The position numbers and the translations under genes are program-made. Positions 15,427-23,219 of a stretch of DNA of 27,041 nucleotides are shown in pieces (position 1 is the first letter of the stretch; each line of letters opens with the position of its first letter). Source of the DNA: Lachnospiraceae bacterium (GTDB lineage Bacteria > Bacillota > Clostridia > Lachnospirales > Lachnospiraceae). The stretch spans positions 1 to 27,041 of the forward strand of contig JAEEKC010000235.1 in assembly GCA_016282215.1 (NCBI GenBank), written 5' to 3'. Under the pieces are notes generated by a model that saw only the letters and a program-made list of their open reading frames with translations, ran no database searches and had not been told where the DNA came from.

Positions 15427-18400
15427 TTACAAAACTTCCTTCAGCGCCTTTTCATAAATGTCCTCATCCGTCACACTGTCATCCCCGATGGTTTTGTAGG
15501 CCATTTTCAGCCGCAGCGTCACAGGCTTATCCTTCACATGTCGGATCGCGCTGACCGCAATGCGGATCTCCTCGACCAGGCCCTGCAGCGTCAGCCAGTC
15601 GCCTGTCGGCACGATCACGACAAAGACGGAATCTTTCAGTCTTGCGGCAACGTTCTTTCCTATGATTTGCGTCAGGTGCTCGGCAATCTTTTGCAACAGG
15701 GTTTCCGCTATCTGCAGGTCATAAGTTTTCAGGATACGGTCATGTGCCTTGTTGTTCAACAGGATCAGGCCATACTCTTTTCCGCCTGCCCGATGTTGCA
15801 TTTTGAAACTCTCCAGTATATCAAGGAACGCCCTTTCATTCATCAGTCCCGTTACCTTGTCTGTGCGAAGGGATTTTTGCTTTTGTGTCATCTTCCGGCG
15901 TTCCTGTCCCAGATCCTCCAGTCTTCCCAGAATTCCCGCGATCTTTCCGTTATCATAGAGCGCCATCCTGGTGCAGACCACATCCCGGACACTGCCGTCA
16001 ACCACGATCTGTATCGGCTGATCCTGGTATTTGATCCCTTTTGTCAGGATCTCCTGCTCAAGACGGGCCACCTCATCGCTGTCAATCAGCCATCCCATTT
16101 CTTCTTCGGTCTTTCCGATGATCTGTTTTTCATCCGTGATCCCGAAATAATCCATGACCGATCTGCTGACGCCGCGGAACCTGCGGTCTGCATCCTTCCA
16201 GAAAAACATCAGCCTGGATTTCCAAAGGATACTCTTCCAGATATCGGAATACTCCTGCATCTGCGTCCGCATCGGTCCGCCTGGCATACTGCCGTCTTCT
16301 TTTGCCATCCCGCCTTCCGGCTGGAAATACGGCTTCATGCAGCAGAGATACTCCACATTGCTCACTGACGGGATCCGCATGATCAGAATCTCTTCTTTTC
16401 TGTAATGCCCGTCTTGTTGTTTGAACCCGAACACATCGGTTATATAACCGGTTTTCGACGCATCGATCCTCTGCTGCAATGTTTCGAGATCCACAAAGCG
16501 GATATAGCGGTCACTGTCTGCGGGAAAGAGGATTTCCTGCGCAAGGAACGAAAGGCCTTCCCGCAGTTTTTTCCCTCCATTTGCTTCTCGCGGCGCATAT
16601 TTCATACTTCCGAGAAGCGGGGATATGGTATTCTCATCGGGTTTTACCCAGAGGATCAGTTCAAAGATATGATTCAGTTCCCCGAGTTTGGTATCCAGCC
16701 TTTCTATGGTCGACTTGGCAACATCCTTTGACAGATTCAAAAGCGATCCTTTGATCACGGTCCGTCCTTTGTTCTGCGCGATCACCTGTCCCGTAAAACA
16801 CATATAGTTTCCGTTTCCGGTATAATAAAAGGTTTCCTGTTTCCCCGTCATTTTCAACTGATCCGCAAATTTTCGGTATTCGGTCAGCAGCGGGGAATTG
16901 GTGCCGTAGATCCTTCTGTCGATCTCCTCCAGATCCAGTTCCAGATCCTTTTCGGCAAGAATCTGCCTTCTGTACGCCTTATTCATATACAGTGTCCTGA
17001 AGTGCTGTCCGTCATCCTCGATGATCTCCAGCGGCGTATCCGTATCCCGGATGGTAAAACCTGCCATCTCATAGAATTGCCGCCAGCTTCGCAGTTCAGA
17101 AGAGATCTGTTTTTGTTCAAGATGTGAGAACACATCCAGGATCGGTTCCGGCTTTCCGTAATAATAGCCCTGAATCATACCGCAGCCGATATCCCGCAAA
17201 AACTGCAGTTGTTCCTCGGTCTCCACACCTTCCGCGAGAGTTTTCATGCCCACATCTTTGGCCATGGTCACCGTCGCCCGCATAATACTCTTGGACTTGT
17301 CGGTAAAGGGGGTCAAAAACCGCATATCCATCTTCAGGGTATCAAAATGATAATCCTTCAGCATCGTCAGTGATGAATAGCCGCTGCCGAAATCATCCAT
17401 CCAGATCTCATATCCCGCATCCCGGAAACGCTCGATCACGCTTGTCATCAGATCCTCATCCGATGCGATCATGCTCTCTGTGATCTCGATATGCAGAAAA
17501 TCTCTGGGAATATCGTACTTCTCAACCACTTTTTCCACGATGTCCACCATGTCACAGAGGACAAAATCCATGCGTGAAAAATTCACGGATACCGGCACCA
17601 CGGGAAGATGCGCTTCGAGGCGCTCATGAATATAGGCGCAGACTTTTTCCACCACATAGGCATCGAGCCTGTGGATCAGGTGCTCATGCTCCAGGGTTTC
17701 GATAAACTCATTCGGGGGCAAAAATCCGATCTCGGGATCGATCCAGCGGGTCAGGGATTCCATGCCGCACAGTTCGCCCGTCAGCGACCGGATCACGGGC
17801 TGATAATAGACTTTGATCCATTCCTTTTCCAGTGCCTCATCCAGTTTCCTGACAATATACTCCTTTGTCATCACCTGTTTGGCCAGCCGGAAGGAATACT
17901 CCATGATATCGACCTTCATATCATATTTGATAAAATCGCAGGTCATTTTTGCCATGGAGATTGCTTCCTCCACATCCAGATCTCCGTCGGCGGGAAACTC
18001 ATAAATCCCGTATTTGCTGATCAGATTGTAATGATCACGGTATGCCTCATCGAACCTGCGCTTGACTTCCTTCAGTCCTTCCCTGACATCCTGCGCCTTA
18101 TGAAAGAATACAAAATGATCATCCGAGAGCCTGGCTATGATCGCCTTGGGGAACTTCCTTTGCAGAAGATCGCCCATCTCCATCAGGCATTCGTCGCCCT
18201 TGGCACTTCCATATTCAATATTGTAGAGTTTGAAATTCACAAGATTGAGATAGACAATGGCGCAGGATTCACCATCTTTTTTGGCATATCGCTTAAACCG
18301 GGATCTGACCTTTTTGGCAAAAGAGAGTTTGGTGAACAGTCCGGTGACGGAATCAAACTCAAAGGCCGTATCCTCTAAGCGGTGTAAAAACATCCAGGCA

Positions 18401-18774
18401 TAGATGAGCAGCCCCTCAACCTCATCTTCAAACAGACTCCAGTGATTGACAACGCGGATATTTTTGCCCGACTTGGTGGTAATGGAAAAAAACACATACC
18501 CGGAGTTCTGTTTTTTCTCCATGATCTGGCCCCTGAAATCCTCAATGACTTCGTCTCTTTGCAGCGGATTGATCAGGCCATCATAATGCCCCTGCACATA
18601 ATCCGCAAAATCCTGTGGATTTTCGCATTCGTATATCCTGACGATACTGTCATTCACAAAGAGAAGTTCACGATCACCGTCTGCTTTGAAAATGACGGAA
18701 CCGGCATTGAACAGATTCCCGAAATTCGGTACCAGTCTTTTGATCCGGCCCGGATCATTCACCTTATTATTCAT
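15427..18774 (-). CDS. c-di-GMP phosphodiesterase with EAL between two degenerate GGDEF domains
   Basis: This 1115-residue protein has no obvious membrane segment. Its order is a PAS-like domain (about 15-130), a degenerate GGDEF domain (about 140-290, SDDHF at 217-221), an EAL domain (about 305-550), an uncharacterised region with PAS-like character (about 570-860), a PAS domain (about 865-945) and a second degenerate GGDEF (about 960-1110, KDSVF). EAL residues for metal binding and catalysis are present: E339 (GMESL), N398 (VNFS), E430/E433 (IEITES), D460 and D461 (DDFGSGYSSL), K481 (KMDMRF) and E515 (AEGVETEEQ), then QGYYYGKP. Hydrolysis of c-di-GMP is likely, while neither GGDEF can be expected to synthesise it. 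It is divergent from the HD-GYP gene. Confidence 0.9.
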   Translation of the reverse strand: MNNKVNDPGRIKRLVPNFGNLFNAGSVIFKADGDRELLFVNDSIVRIYECENPQDFADYVQGHYDGLINPLQRDEVIEDFRGQIMEKKQNSGYVFFSITTKSGKNIRVVNHWSLFEDEVEGLLIYAWMFLHRLEDTAFEFDSVTGLFTKLSFAKKVRSRFKRYAKKDGESCAIVYLNLVNFKLYNIEYGSAKGDECLMEMGDLLQRKFPKAIIARLSDDHFVFFHKAQDVREGLKEVKRRFDEAYRDHYNLISKYGIYEFPADGDLDVEEAISMAKMTCDFIKYDMKVDIMEYSFRLAKQVMTKEYIVRKLDEALEKEWIKVYYQPVIRSLTGELCGMESLTRWIDPEIGFLPPNEFIETLEHEHLIHRLDAYVVEKVCAYIHERLEAHLPVVPVSVNFSRMDFVLCDMVDIVEKVVEKYDIPRDFLHIEITESMIASDEDLMTSVIERFRDAGYEIWMDDFGSGYSSLTMLKDYHFDTLKMDMRFLTPFTDKSKSIMRATVTMAKDVGMKTLAEGVETEEQLQFLRDIGCGMIQGYYYGKPEPILDVFSHLEQKQISSELRSWRQFYEMAGFTIRDTDTPLEIIEDDGQHFRTLYMNKAYRRQILAEKDLELDLEEIDRRIYGTNSPLLTEYRKFADQLKMTGKQETFYYTGNGNYMCFTGQVIAQNKGRTVIKGSLLNLSKDVAKSTIERLDTKLGELNHIFELILWVKPDENTISPLLGSMKYAPREANGGKKLREGLSFLAQEILFPADSDRYIRFVDLETLQQRIDASKTGYITDVFGFKQQDGHYRKEEILIMRIPSVSNVEYLCCMKPYFQPEGGMAKEDGSMPGGPMRTQMQEYSDIWKSILWKSRLMFFWKDADRRFRGVSRSVMDYFGITDEKQIIGKTEEEMGWLIDSDEVARLEQEILTKGIKYQDQPIQIVVDGSVRDVVCTRMALYDNGKIAGILGRLEDLGQERRKMTQKQKSLRTDKVTGLMNERAFLDILESFKMQHRAGGKEYGLILLNNKAHDRILKTYDLQIAETLLQKIAEHLTQIIGKNVAARLKDSVFVVIVPTGDWLTLQGLVEEIRIAVSAIRHVKDKPVTLRLKMAYKTIGDDSVTDEDIYEKALKEVL

Positions 18775-19095
18775 AATGCTGTCCCCGGAATAAATTCATA
18801 GTTATCGGCGCAAGATGCGTCTAACTGTCATTATACCCCATAACGGCATATTTATCTACCCAAAACTGCAACTCAATTCAGGCTAATATCGCAAAATTAT
18901 TAGACATTTTTGCAATCAGAACCAAGGTTCGGCAAAAACCGGGCAAAAGGCTGTCTTTATTAAAAGGATTGCGATTGTCTGCGTAACTATCGTATAATGC
19001 ACATATCCGAGTACTATCGGTCTAAAGCAGCGACTGAAAATATGCGATCACAGGCGCAATCGATCGTAAATATACTTCTGATTTCGGAGGTTTCC
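18775..19095. promoter_or_regulatory. Divergent promoters between the EAL and HD-GYP genes
   Basis: On the plus strand TTGCGA (18969-18974) and TATAAT (18993-18998) are separated by 18 bp, with the HD-GYP ATG about 100 nt downstream. On the minus strand TATAAT (18830-18835) lies about 55 nt before the EAL gene, with only a weak -35 (GATAAA). The middle of the gap has no recognised operator and no match to a c-di-GMP riboswitch core. Confidence 0.6.
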
Positions 19096-20439
19096 ATGAA
19101 AAACAATTCCGACAACGGCGCAGATGCAGAGAACCTGGATCTCAGCCTGCCATCCACACAAAAAGAGCAGATCATGGAGGGCATTCTCCATGGCATGTCC
19201 GACGGCGTGCTTCTGATCAGTCCGGGCGGCCGCGTGCAATATGCAAATCCCGCCATCTCGGCCATTCTGGACAAACAGCCCGAGGAACTCATCGGCCACC
19301 GTCTGGCCTCACTTTTTTATGAATACAGTGAAAACGACCTGTTTAATCAGACCCTGCTCAATGCCATTATCGATCCGGAACAAAAGCAATATGACACCGT
19401 TCCGTATTTTACGGGGACAGAAACCAAACAACTCCATGTCATGACTTCCGTTTTATGGCTGAACGGCTCGCGGGGCGGGATCATCATGCTCATCAATGAT
19501 ATTACCGAACTGGCGTCATTGAAGATCCGCTATGCCCAGCAGATCACCGCTCTTTTGGATTCTCTGGTAAAAGCGCTTTCCACCGCCATTGACGAGCGGT
19601 CCCATTATACGGCTAACCACACCCGCAATATGGTGGAAATGGGCAGACATTTTCTAGACTGGCTGGACGGACAGGATACTTTTCTGAAATTCGAGGGAGA
19701 ACAGAAGCGGGCATTTTTGATGAGCGTATGGCTTCATGATGTGGGAAAACTGATCATTCCCCTCAAGGTCATGGATAAGGCAACGCGCCTTGGTGACCGG
19801 TTGGATCAAATTGAAAAAAGGCTCGACCGGGTTCACCTTTTAGATAAGATCGCGCTTTTGGAAAGCCGGATCGATGAGGCGGCGTATCAAAGCAGAGAGG
19901 CGCTTCGGGATGAACAACTGACTGCGATCAGGCGGATCGACCGGGCCGGATTTTTAAGCGATGAGGATCTGTCCTTCCTGGAAGATCTGGGTGATTTAAC
20001 GTTCGAAGATGAAGATGGAACCAAGCGAGCGCTGCTGACAGAAGAAGAGATGCGGTGCCTTAAGATCCGCAAAGGAACGCTTACCGATGAGGAGCGCTCC
20101 CTGATGCAGGGCCATGTCACCATGACGAGAAAAATCCTGGAAAATGTGCAGTTCCCGGACGCTTATACCAAAGTGCCGGACTGGGCCGGTATGCACCATG
20201 AACTGATCAACGGAACCGGTTATCCGGACCAGAAAAAAAACGAAGAGATTCCTGCGCCGGTCCGCCTGCTGACGATACTTGACATCTTCGAGGCCCTGAC
20301 CGCCAAAGACAGACCTTATAAAAAACCTTTCCCCCCGGACAAAGCATTTCAGATTCTTCGCAGCATGGCCGCTGAAGGCAGCCTCGATCCGGAAATCCTG
20401 TCGCTCTTTCAGCAGAGCCGGGCATGGGAAAATATCTGA
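19096..20439 (+). CDS. PAS-HD-GYP phosphodiesterase
   Basis: The start is the ATG at 19096, preceded by CGGAGG at 5 nt, giving 447 residues; the frame is open further upstream but without a binding site. The N-terminal PAS domain covers about 27-137, followed by an HD-GYP domain. HD-GYP residues include H171-type His in ERSHYTANHTRNM, H214/D215/K218 (WLHDVGK), HH at 367-368 and the GYP motif as INGTGYP (371-377), then RPYKKP. About 110 residues rich in Glu, Arg and Leu are inserted between HDVGK and TLTDEER. The expected reaction is hydrolysis of c-di-GMP to pGpG or GMP. It is transcribed away from the EAL phosphodiesterase. Confidence 0.9.
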   Translation: MKNNSDNGADAENLDLSLPSTQKEQIMEGILHGMSDGVLLISPGGRVQYANPAISAILDKQPEELIGHRLASLFYEYSENDLFNQTLLNAIIDPEQKQYDTVPYFTGTETKQLHVMTSVLWLNGSRGGIIMLINDITELASLKIRYAQQITALLDSLVKALSTAIDERSHYTANHTRNMVEMGRHFLDWLDGQDTFLKFEGEQKRAFLMSVWLHDVGKLIIPLKVMDKATRLGDRLDQIEKRLDRVHLLDKIALLESRIDEAAYQSREALRDEQLTAIRRIDRAGFLSDEDLSFLEDLGDLTFEDEDGTKRALLTEEEMRCLKIRKGTLTDEERSLMQGHVTMTRKILENVQFPDAYTKVPDWAGMHHELINGTGYPDQKKNEEIPAPVRLLTILDIFEALTAKDRPYKKPFPPDKAFQILRSMAAEGSLDPEILSLFQQSRAWENI

Positions 20440-20486
20440 GCCTTATGTAAGCACTTGCTGACTATTTTGTCATGCCCTGAGCAAAA

Positions 20487-21194
20487 TCACTTGAAACTAT
20501 CGACATGTTTCCAGAAATTTTCATCACATGCGCGTATAGTGCCCTGTCCGAGTTTTTCCGTAAGTTTATTGCTGATGACATAAAACTGCATCTTTTTTCC
20601 CGCAAGCGGCCCTACAATCGGCGTATGTCTGTCAGAAAACTGCGTTTTGTCCGTCAGGGGATTGGTCGTAGTCCAATAGCCGTTAAAGTAAAAATGCGGT
20701 GTAGAATCCACTGTCTGCTGATACATCAGATAATAGACTGTATACTTTTCGTAGATTGTGCATGTGCTGCCTGCCAGGTTACTCCCCACGCCGAACATCA
20801 CGACAACCGGATCATTATTATTATTTGTGGTGGTATTTTTTTCGTCCTTTTGATCGATCAGTCTCAACACCTTGGTTGCAAACTCATTCGGGTATGTCGT
20901 TGCAGCAGTCGCATTGACATCGCCGCTGGCTGTCGCACCGTTTTGTTCTTTGGACGGTACGATCAGATTTTCTTCCTTCTTTCCGGGTTTCAATGAGTCT
21001 CCGTATGTTGCATATCGTTCCGTCAGTCCAGCCTGAACCCCGGTCAGGGCGCTTTGCGCAAAAGCCAGATCCTGCTCATCTTTTGCTCTATCGATATAGC
21101 CCAAAAGCGCAGGCACAAGTAACGCCGCAAGGACGGCGAGAATGACCAGAACTACGATCAGTTCCACCAGCGTAAATCCTTTATTTCTTTTCAC
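20487..21194 (-). CDS. Type IV pilin-like protein (prepilin N-terminus)
   Basis: This 235-residue protein starts at a GTG (21192-21194) with GGAGAT upstream and has a classic prepilin signal: KRNKG/FTLVELIVVLVILAVL, with glutamate at position 5 of the mature protein, followed by a long hydrophobic helix. The globular part has a Thr/Asn-rich stretch (KNTTTNNNNDP) and two cysteines. It is expected to be processed by a prepilin peptidase and to join a pilus or a secretion/competence pseudopilus, but no peptidase, ATPase or platform gene is visible here. It is convergent with HD-GYP (47 bp between stops). Its leader carries one copy of the GGTATGAAAATACGG repeat. Which pilus it serves cannot be told from this window. 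Confidence 0.85.
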   Translation of the reverse strand: MKRNKGFTLVELIVVLVILAVLAALLVPALLGYIDRAKDEQDLAFAQSALTGVQAGLTERYATYGDSLKPGKKEENLIVPSKEQNGATASGDVNATAATTYPNEFATKVLRLIDQKDEKNTTTNNNNDPVVVMFGVGSNLAGSTCTIYEKYTVYYLMYQQTVDSTPHFYFNGYWTTTNPLTDKTQFSDRHTPIVGPLAGKKMQFYVISNKLTEKLGQGTIRACDENFWKHVDSFK

Positions 21195-21259
21195 CTGTAT
21201 CTCCTTTCAGCGATTTGCCGTTTTTGTATTTGTTTTCTCATTGATCTATACTTTACGGC

Positions 21260-21275
21260 CCGTATTTTCATACCG
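21260..21275 (-). repeat. Short hairpin repeat, copy in leader of the pilin gene
   Basis: The plus-strand 16-mer CCGTATTTTCATACCG is identical to that at 9128-9143. On the minus strand it would form a GAAA-capped hairpin. It lies about 65 nt before the pilin GTG. Confidence 0.6.
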
Positions 21276-21356
21276 GCTTTCTTCTACCCTTCCACTTTAC
21301 TCTCCTTGCCCTGCGCCGTCAAGCAAGCGTTTTCGCAGCCATGTCATATGCGGCAA

Positions 21357-21536
21357 ATCCGCCTGCTGACAATCCTCGATATCTATGAAGCACTGACCGC
21401 CAAAGACAGACCTTATAAAAAACCTTTTTCGCCGGAAAAAGCATTTTCAATTCTGCACAGCATGGCGGACGATGGCAGCCTGGATCCAGATATCCTGACT
21501 CTCTTTGAGCAGAGCCGGGCCTGGGAAGATATCTGA
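21357..21536 (+). pseudogene. 3' remnant of a second HD-GYP gene
   Basis: The 59 codons before the TGA match the C-terminus of the intact HD-GYP protein (residues 389-447) at 47 of 59 positions, including LTAKDRPYKKPF and FEQSRAWEDI. Everything needed for catalysis is absent: no HD, no GYP and no ribosome binding site. The frame extends upstream to a TTG at 21306 but that part (17 codons) is unrelated. The differences are mostly conservative, so the remnant derives from a diverged paralog rather than a fresh duplication. The pilin gene sits between the two copies. Confidence 0.85.
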
Positions 21537-21557
21537 AAAGATTTTTAAAAAAGAGTA

Positions 21558-21608
21558 TTGACAATGCCGTTTTTTTATTGTATTGTCTGTATTACAAGAT
21601 GTAATACA
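21558..21608 (+). promoter_or_regulatory. Promoter with palindromic operator for the CPBP protease gene
   Basis: TTGACA (21558-21563) and TATTGT (21581-21586) are spaced by 17 bp. A perfect inverted repeat immediately follows, TGTATTACA (21588-21596), spacer aga, TGTAATACA (21600-21608), covering the expected transcription start. This position is typical of a repressor site. The core TTACA...TGTAA recalls BlaI/MecI and CopY operators, but those have a 2-bp centre, so the regulator is unassigned. Confidence 0.75.
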
Positions 21609-21701
21609 AAGCATACAGCGTTGTAAAGTGATAAACTGATCGATCGTAACAATTTGGCAAACCGGAGCCAATAACCTAATGATGAATTCGGAGGTATCAA
21701 T

Positions 21702-22652
21702 ATGAATACAAATATCAGTAAAAAACAGATTACCATATTTCTGATCGTAGCTTTTACCGGCGGATGGATCCTCCAGGCCATCGCATCCGTTTTTGCCAAT
21801 CAGGGAACGCTTACCGGGAGATCCGTTTTCGGTATCCTGACCATTGTGAATATGTTCATGCCGACGCTGGGCGTCCTCATCGCAGGGATCTCTTTTAAGA
21901 AAATGGGCTGGCGTCCGCAGATCAAAAAGAACCTGAAGTGGATCGCCTTTTCCATGTGGATGCCGGCGCTGCTTTCGCTGGTGGGCGCATTTCTTTATTT
22001 CGCGATCTTTCCTACGCATCTGGACACCGGTTTTGAAACCTCCAGACAAGTGCTTGGTGAAGCAGGCATGGCACAGCTGCAGGCCCAGGGACTTACCATA
22101 GAGACATATATGCTCGTCTCGATCATCATGGCACTGACAACTGCCCCGATCTTTAATATCCTGACAGCCATCGGTGAAGAGATCGGCTGGAGAGGCGCCC
22201 TGTATCCCTATCTGAAAGAGCGTTTCGGAAAAACCGCCGGCCGTGTGATCGGCGGCGCGATCTGGGGCGCATGGCACTGGCCCCTTATGATCCTGGCCGG
22301 CTTTGAATACGGAACAGATTATTTCGGTGCACCGGTGCTCGGACTGTTTGTCTTCCCCATCTTCACCATTGCTTTCGGCATCGTGACTGACCATGTTTAT
22401 GAAAAATCAGGGACTATCCTGATGCCCGCGCTGATCCATGGCGCCATGGATGCCTGGACGATCTACGCTTACCTGACGAAACCGGAATTTGCTGACCGCA
22501 TGATCCTGGGGCCGAGCCTGGTGGGCATCCTGTCCGGCCTGCCGATGCTTGCTCTTGCGATTTTTATCAGTGTAAAGAGTAAGAAAGCGGAATCGGCTGT
22601 GGAAGAAGTCAATGATTCACCGCTTCACAGCAGAGTAAATACAACAATCTAA
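21702..22652 (+). CDS. CPBP family intramembrane metalloprotease
   Basis: This 316-residue membrane protein has about seven or eight helices and all CPBP motifs: GEEIGWRG (E159, E160, R164), WGAWHWP (H192) and LIHGAMDA (H246). The set matches functional glutamic-type intramembrane proteases of the CAAX/Abi group. Unlike the PAS-fused relative in this window, its first motif is canonical. The C-terminus is hydrophilic (VKSKKAESAVEEVNDS). CGGAGG precedes the ATG. It is behind a strong promoter with a palindromic operator and about 90 nt of leader. The GntR gene downstream has its own candidate promoter. The substrate is unknown; peptide or bacteriocin maturation, immunity or membrane stress signalling are the roles known in the family. 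Confidence 0.9.
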   Translation: MNTNISKKQITIFLIVAFTGGWILQAIASVFANQGTLTGRSVFGILTIVNMFMPTLGVLIAGISFKKMGWRPQIKKNLKWIAFSMWMPALLSLVGAFLYFAIFPTHLDTGFETSRQVLGEAGMAQLQAQGLTIETYMLVSIIMALTTAPIFNILTAIGEEIGWRGALYPYLKERFGKTAGRVIGGAIWGAWHWPLMILAGFEYGTDYFGAPVLGLFVFPIFTIAFGIVTDHVYEKSGTILMPALIHGAMDAWTIYAYLTKPEFADRMILGPSLVGILSGLPMLALAIFISVKSKKAESAVEEVNDSPLHSRVNTTI

Positions 22653-22693
22653 ATATGAGTGTATAGAAAATATGTATCACCGGAATTAAGTAC

Positions 22694-22736
22694 TGTGAAA
22701 ACCGATCACACAGAAAGCAGAAAAATGTGGTAATAT
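22694..22736 (+). promoter_or_regulatory. Candidate extended -10 promoter and inverted repeat for the GntR operon
   Basis: TGG-TAATAT (22728-22736) is an extended -10 without a good -35. An inverted repeat TGTGA-7 nt-TCACA (22694-22710) is centred near -41. Such a site could serve autoregulation by the downstream GntR protein. The long leader also carries GCAATTCGCATCATCA (22779-22794), shared with the leader of the gene at 6314. Confidence 0.4.
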
Positions 22737-22832
22737 ACAAGAATGTTTTAAATAGCGGAATTTGCTGGCGTCAAAGGAGCAATTCGCATCATCAGTTGAT
22801 ACATATACAAAACATATACCCGGAGGACTATC

Positions 22833-23198
22833 ATGATCATACGGATCGATGAATTATCGGATGTTCCGATCTATCAGCAAATACGAAACCAGATCGTCAT
22901 GGGGATCAGCGACGGATCTCTTGCCGCCGGCGAGCAGCTTCCCACCGTCCGGTCGCTGGCTGTCGAGATCGGCATCAACACCATGACGGTCAGCAAAGCC
23001 TACCAGCTTTTAAAAACGGAAGGCTACATTATGACAGACCGAAAGAATGGCGCCCGCGTGCGAAACCGGATCGAGCAGCAGGGCAGCATCAGCGAGATGA
23101 ATAAAACGGAACTGAAACGCATCGTATCGGAAGCCCGGCTTTCCGGCATCCCACGTCAGGAGATCCTGGATCTCGTGACAAAGTACTATGGGGACTGA
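22833..23198 (+). CDS. GntR family regulator, YtrA type
   Basis: This 121-residue protein has the winged helix-turn-helix of the GntR family (residues 5-75; PIYQQIRNQIVMGI, GEQLPTVRSLAVEIGINTMTVSKAYQLL, GYI) and a short helical C-terminus with no ligand-binding domain, which defines the small YtrA subfamily. These proteins usually repress their own operon with adjacent membrane or ABC transporter genes. The next gene, 21 bp on, encodes a DUF5808 membrane protein and is surely co-transcribed. The start is preceded by CGGAGG. Confidence 0.92.
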   Translation: MIIRIDELSDVPIYQQIRNQIVMGISDGSLAAGEQLPTVRSLAVEIGINTMTVSKAYQLLKTEGYIMTDRKNGARVRNRIEQQGSISEMNKTELKRIVSEARLSGIPRQEILDLVTKYYGD

Positions 23199-23219
23199 GT
23201 AGTTTTCGGAGGAATTATT

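Noticed and set aside
15346..16368. Plus-strand open frame of 340 codons, and another of 256 codons at 17608-18378
   Set aside because: Both are antisense to the well-supported EAL/GGDEF gene, lack start signals and show no recognizable protein features.
18840..18990. Possible c-di-GMP riboswitch upstream of the HD-GYP gene
   Set aside because: The G/C-rich segment lacks the conserved core of known c-di-GMP riboswitches and lies upstream of the predicted transcription start.
21447..22394. Minus-strand open frame of 315 codons
   Set aside because: It is antisense to the CPBP gene and to the HD-GYP remnant, has a composition full of His, Cys, Asp and Arg without any domain, and has no ribosome binding site.
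22694..22710. CRP-type binding site
   Set aside because: The arms TGTGA and TCACA are separated by 7 bp instead of 6, and Firmicutes of this kind do not use CRP-cAMP control in the enterobacterial way.
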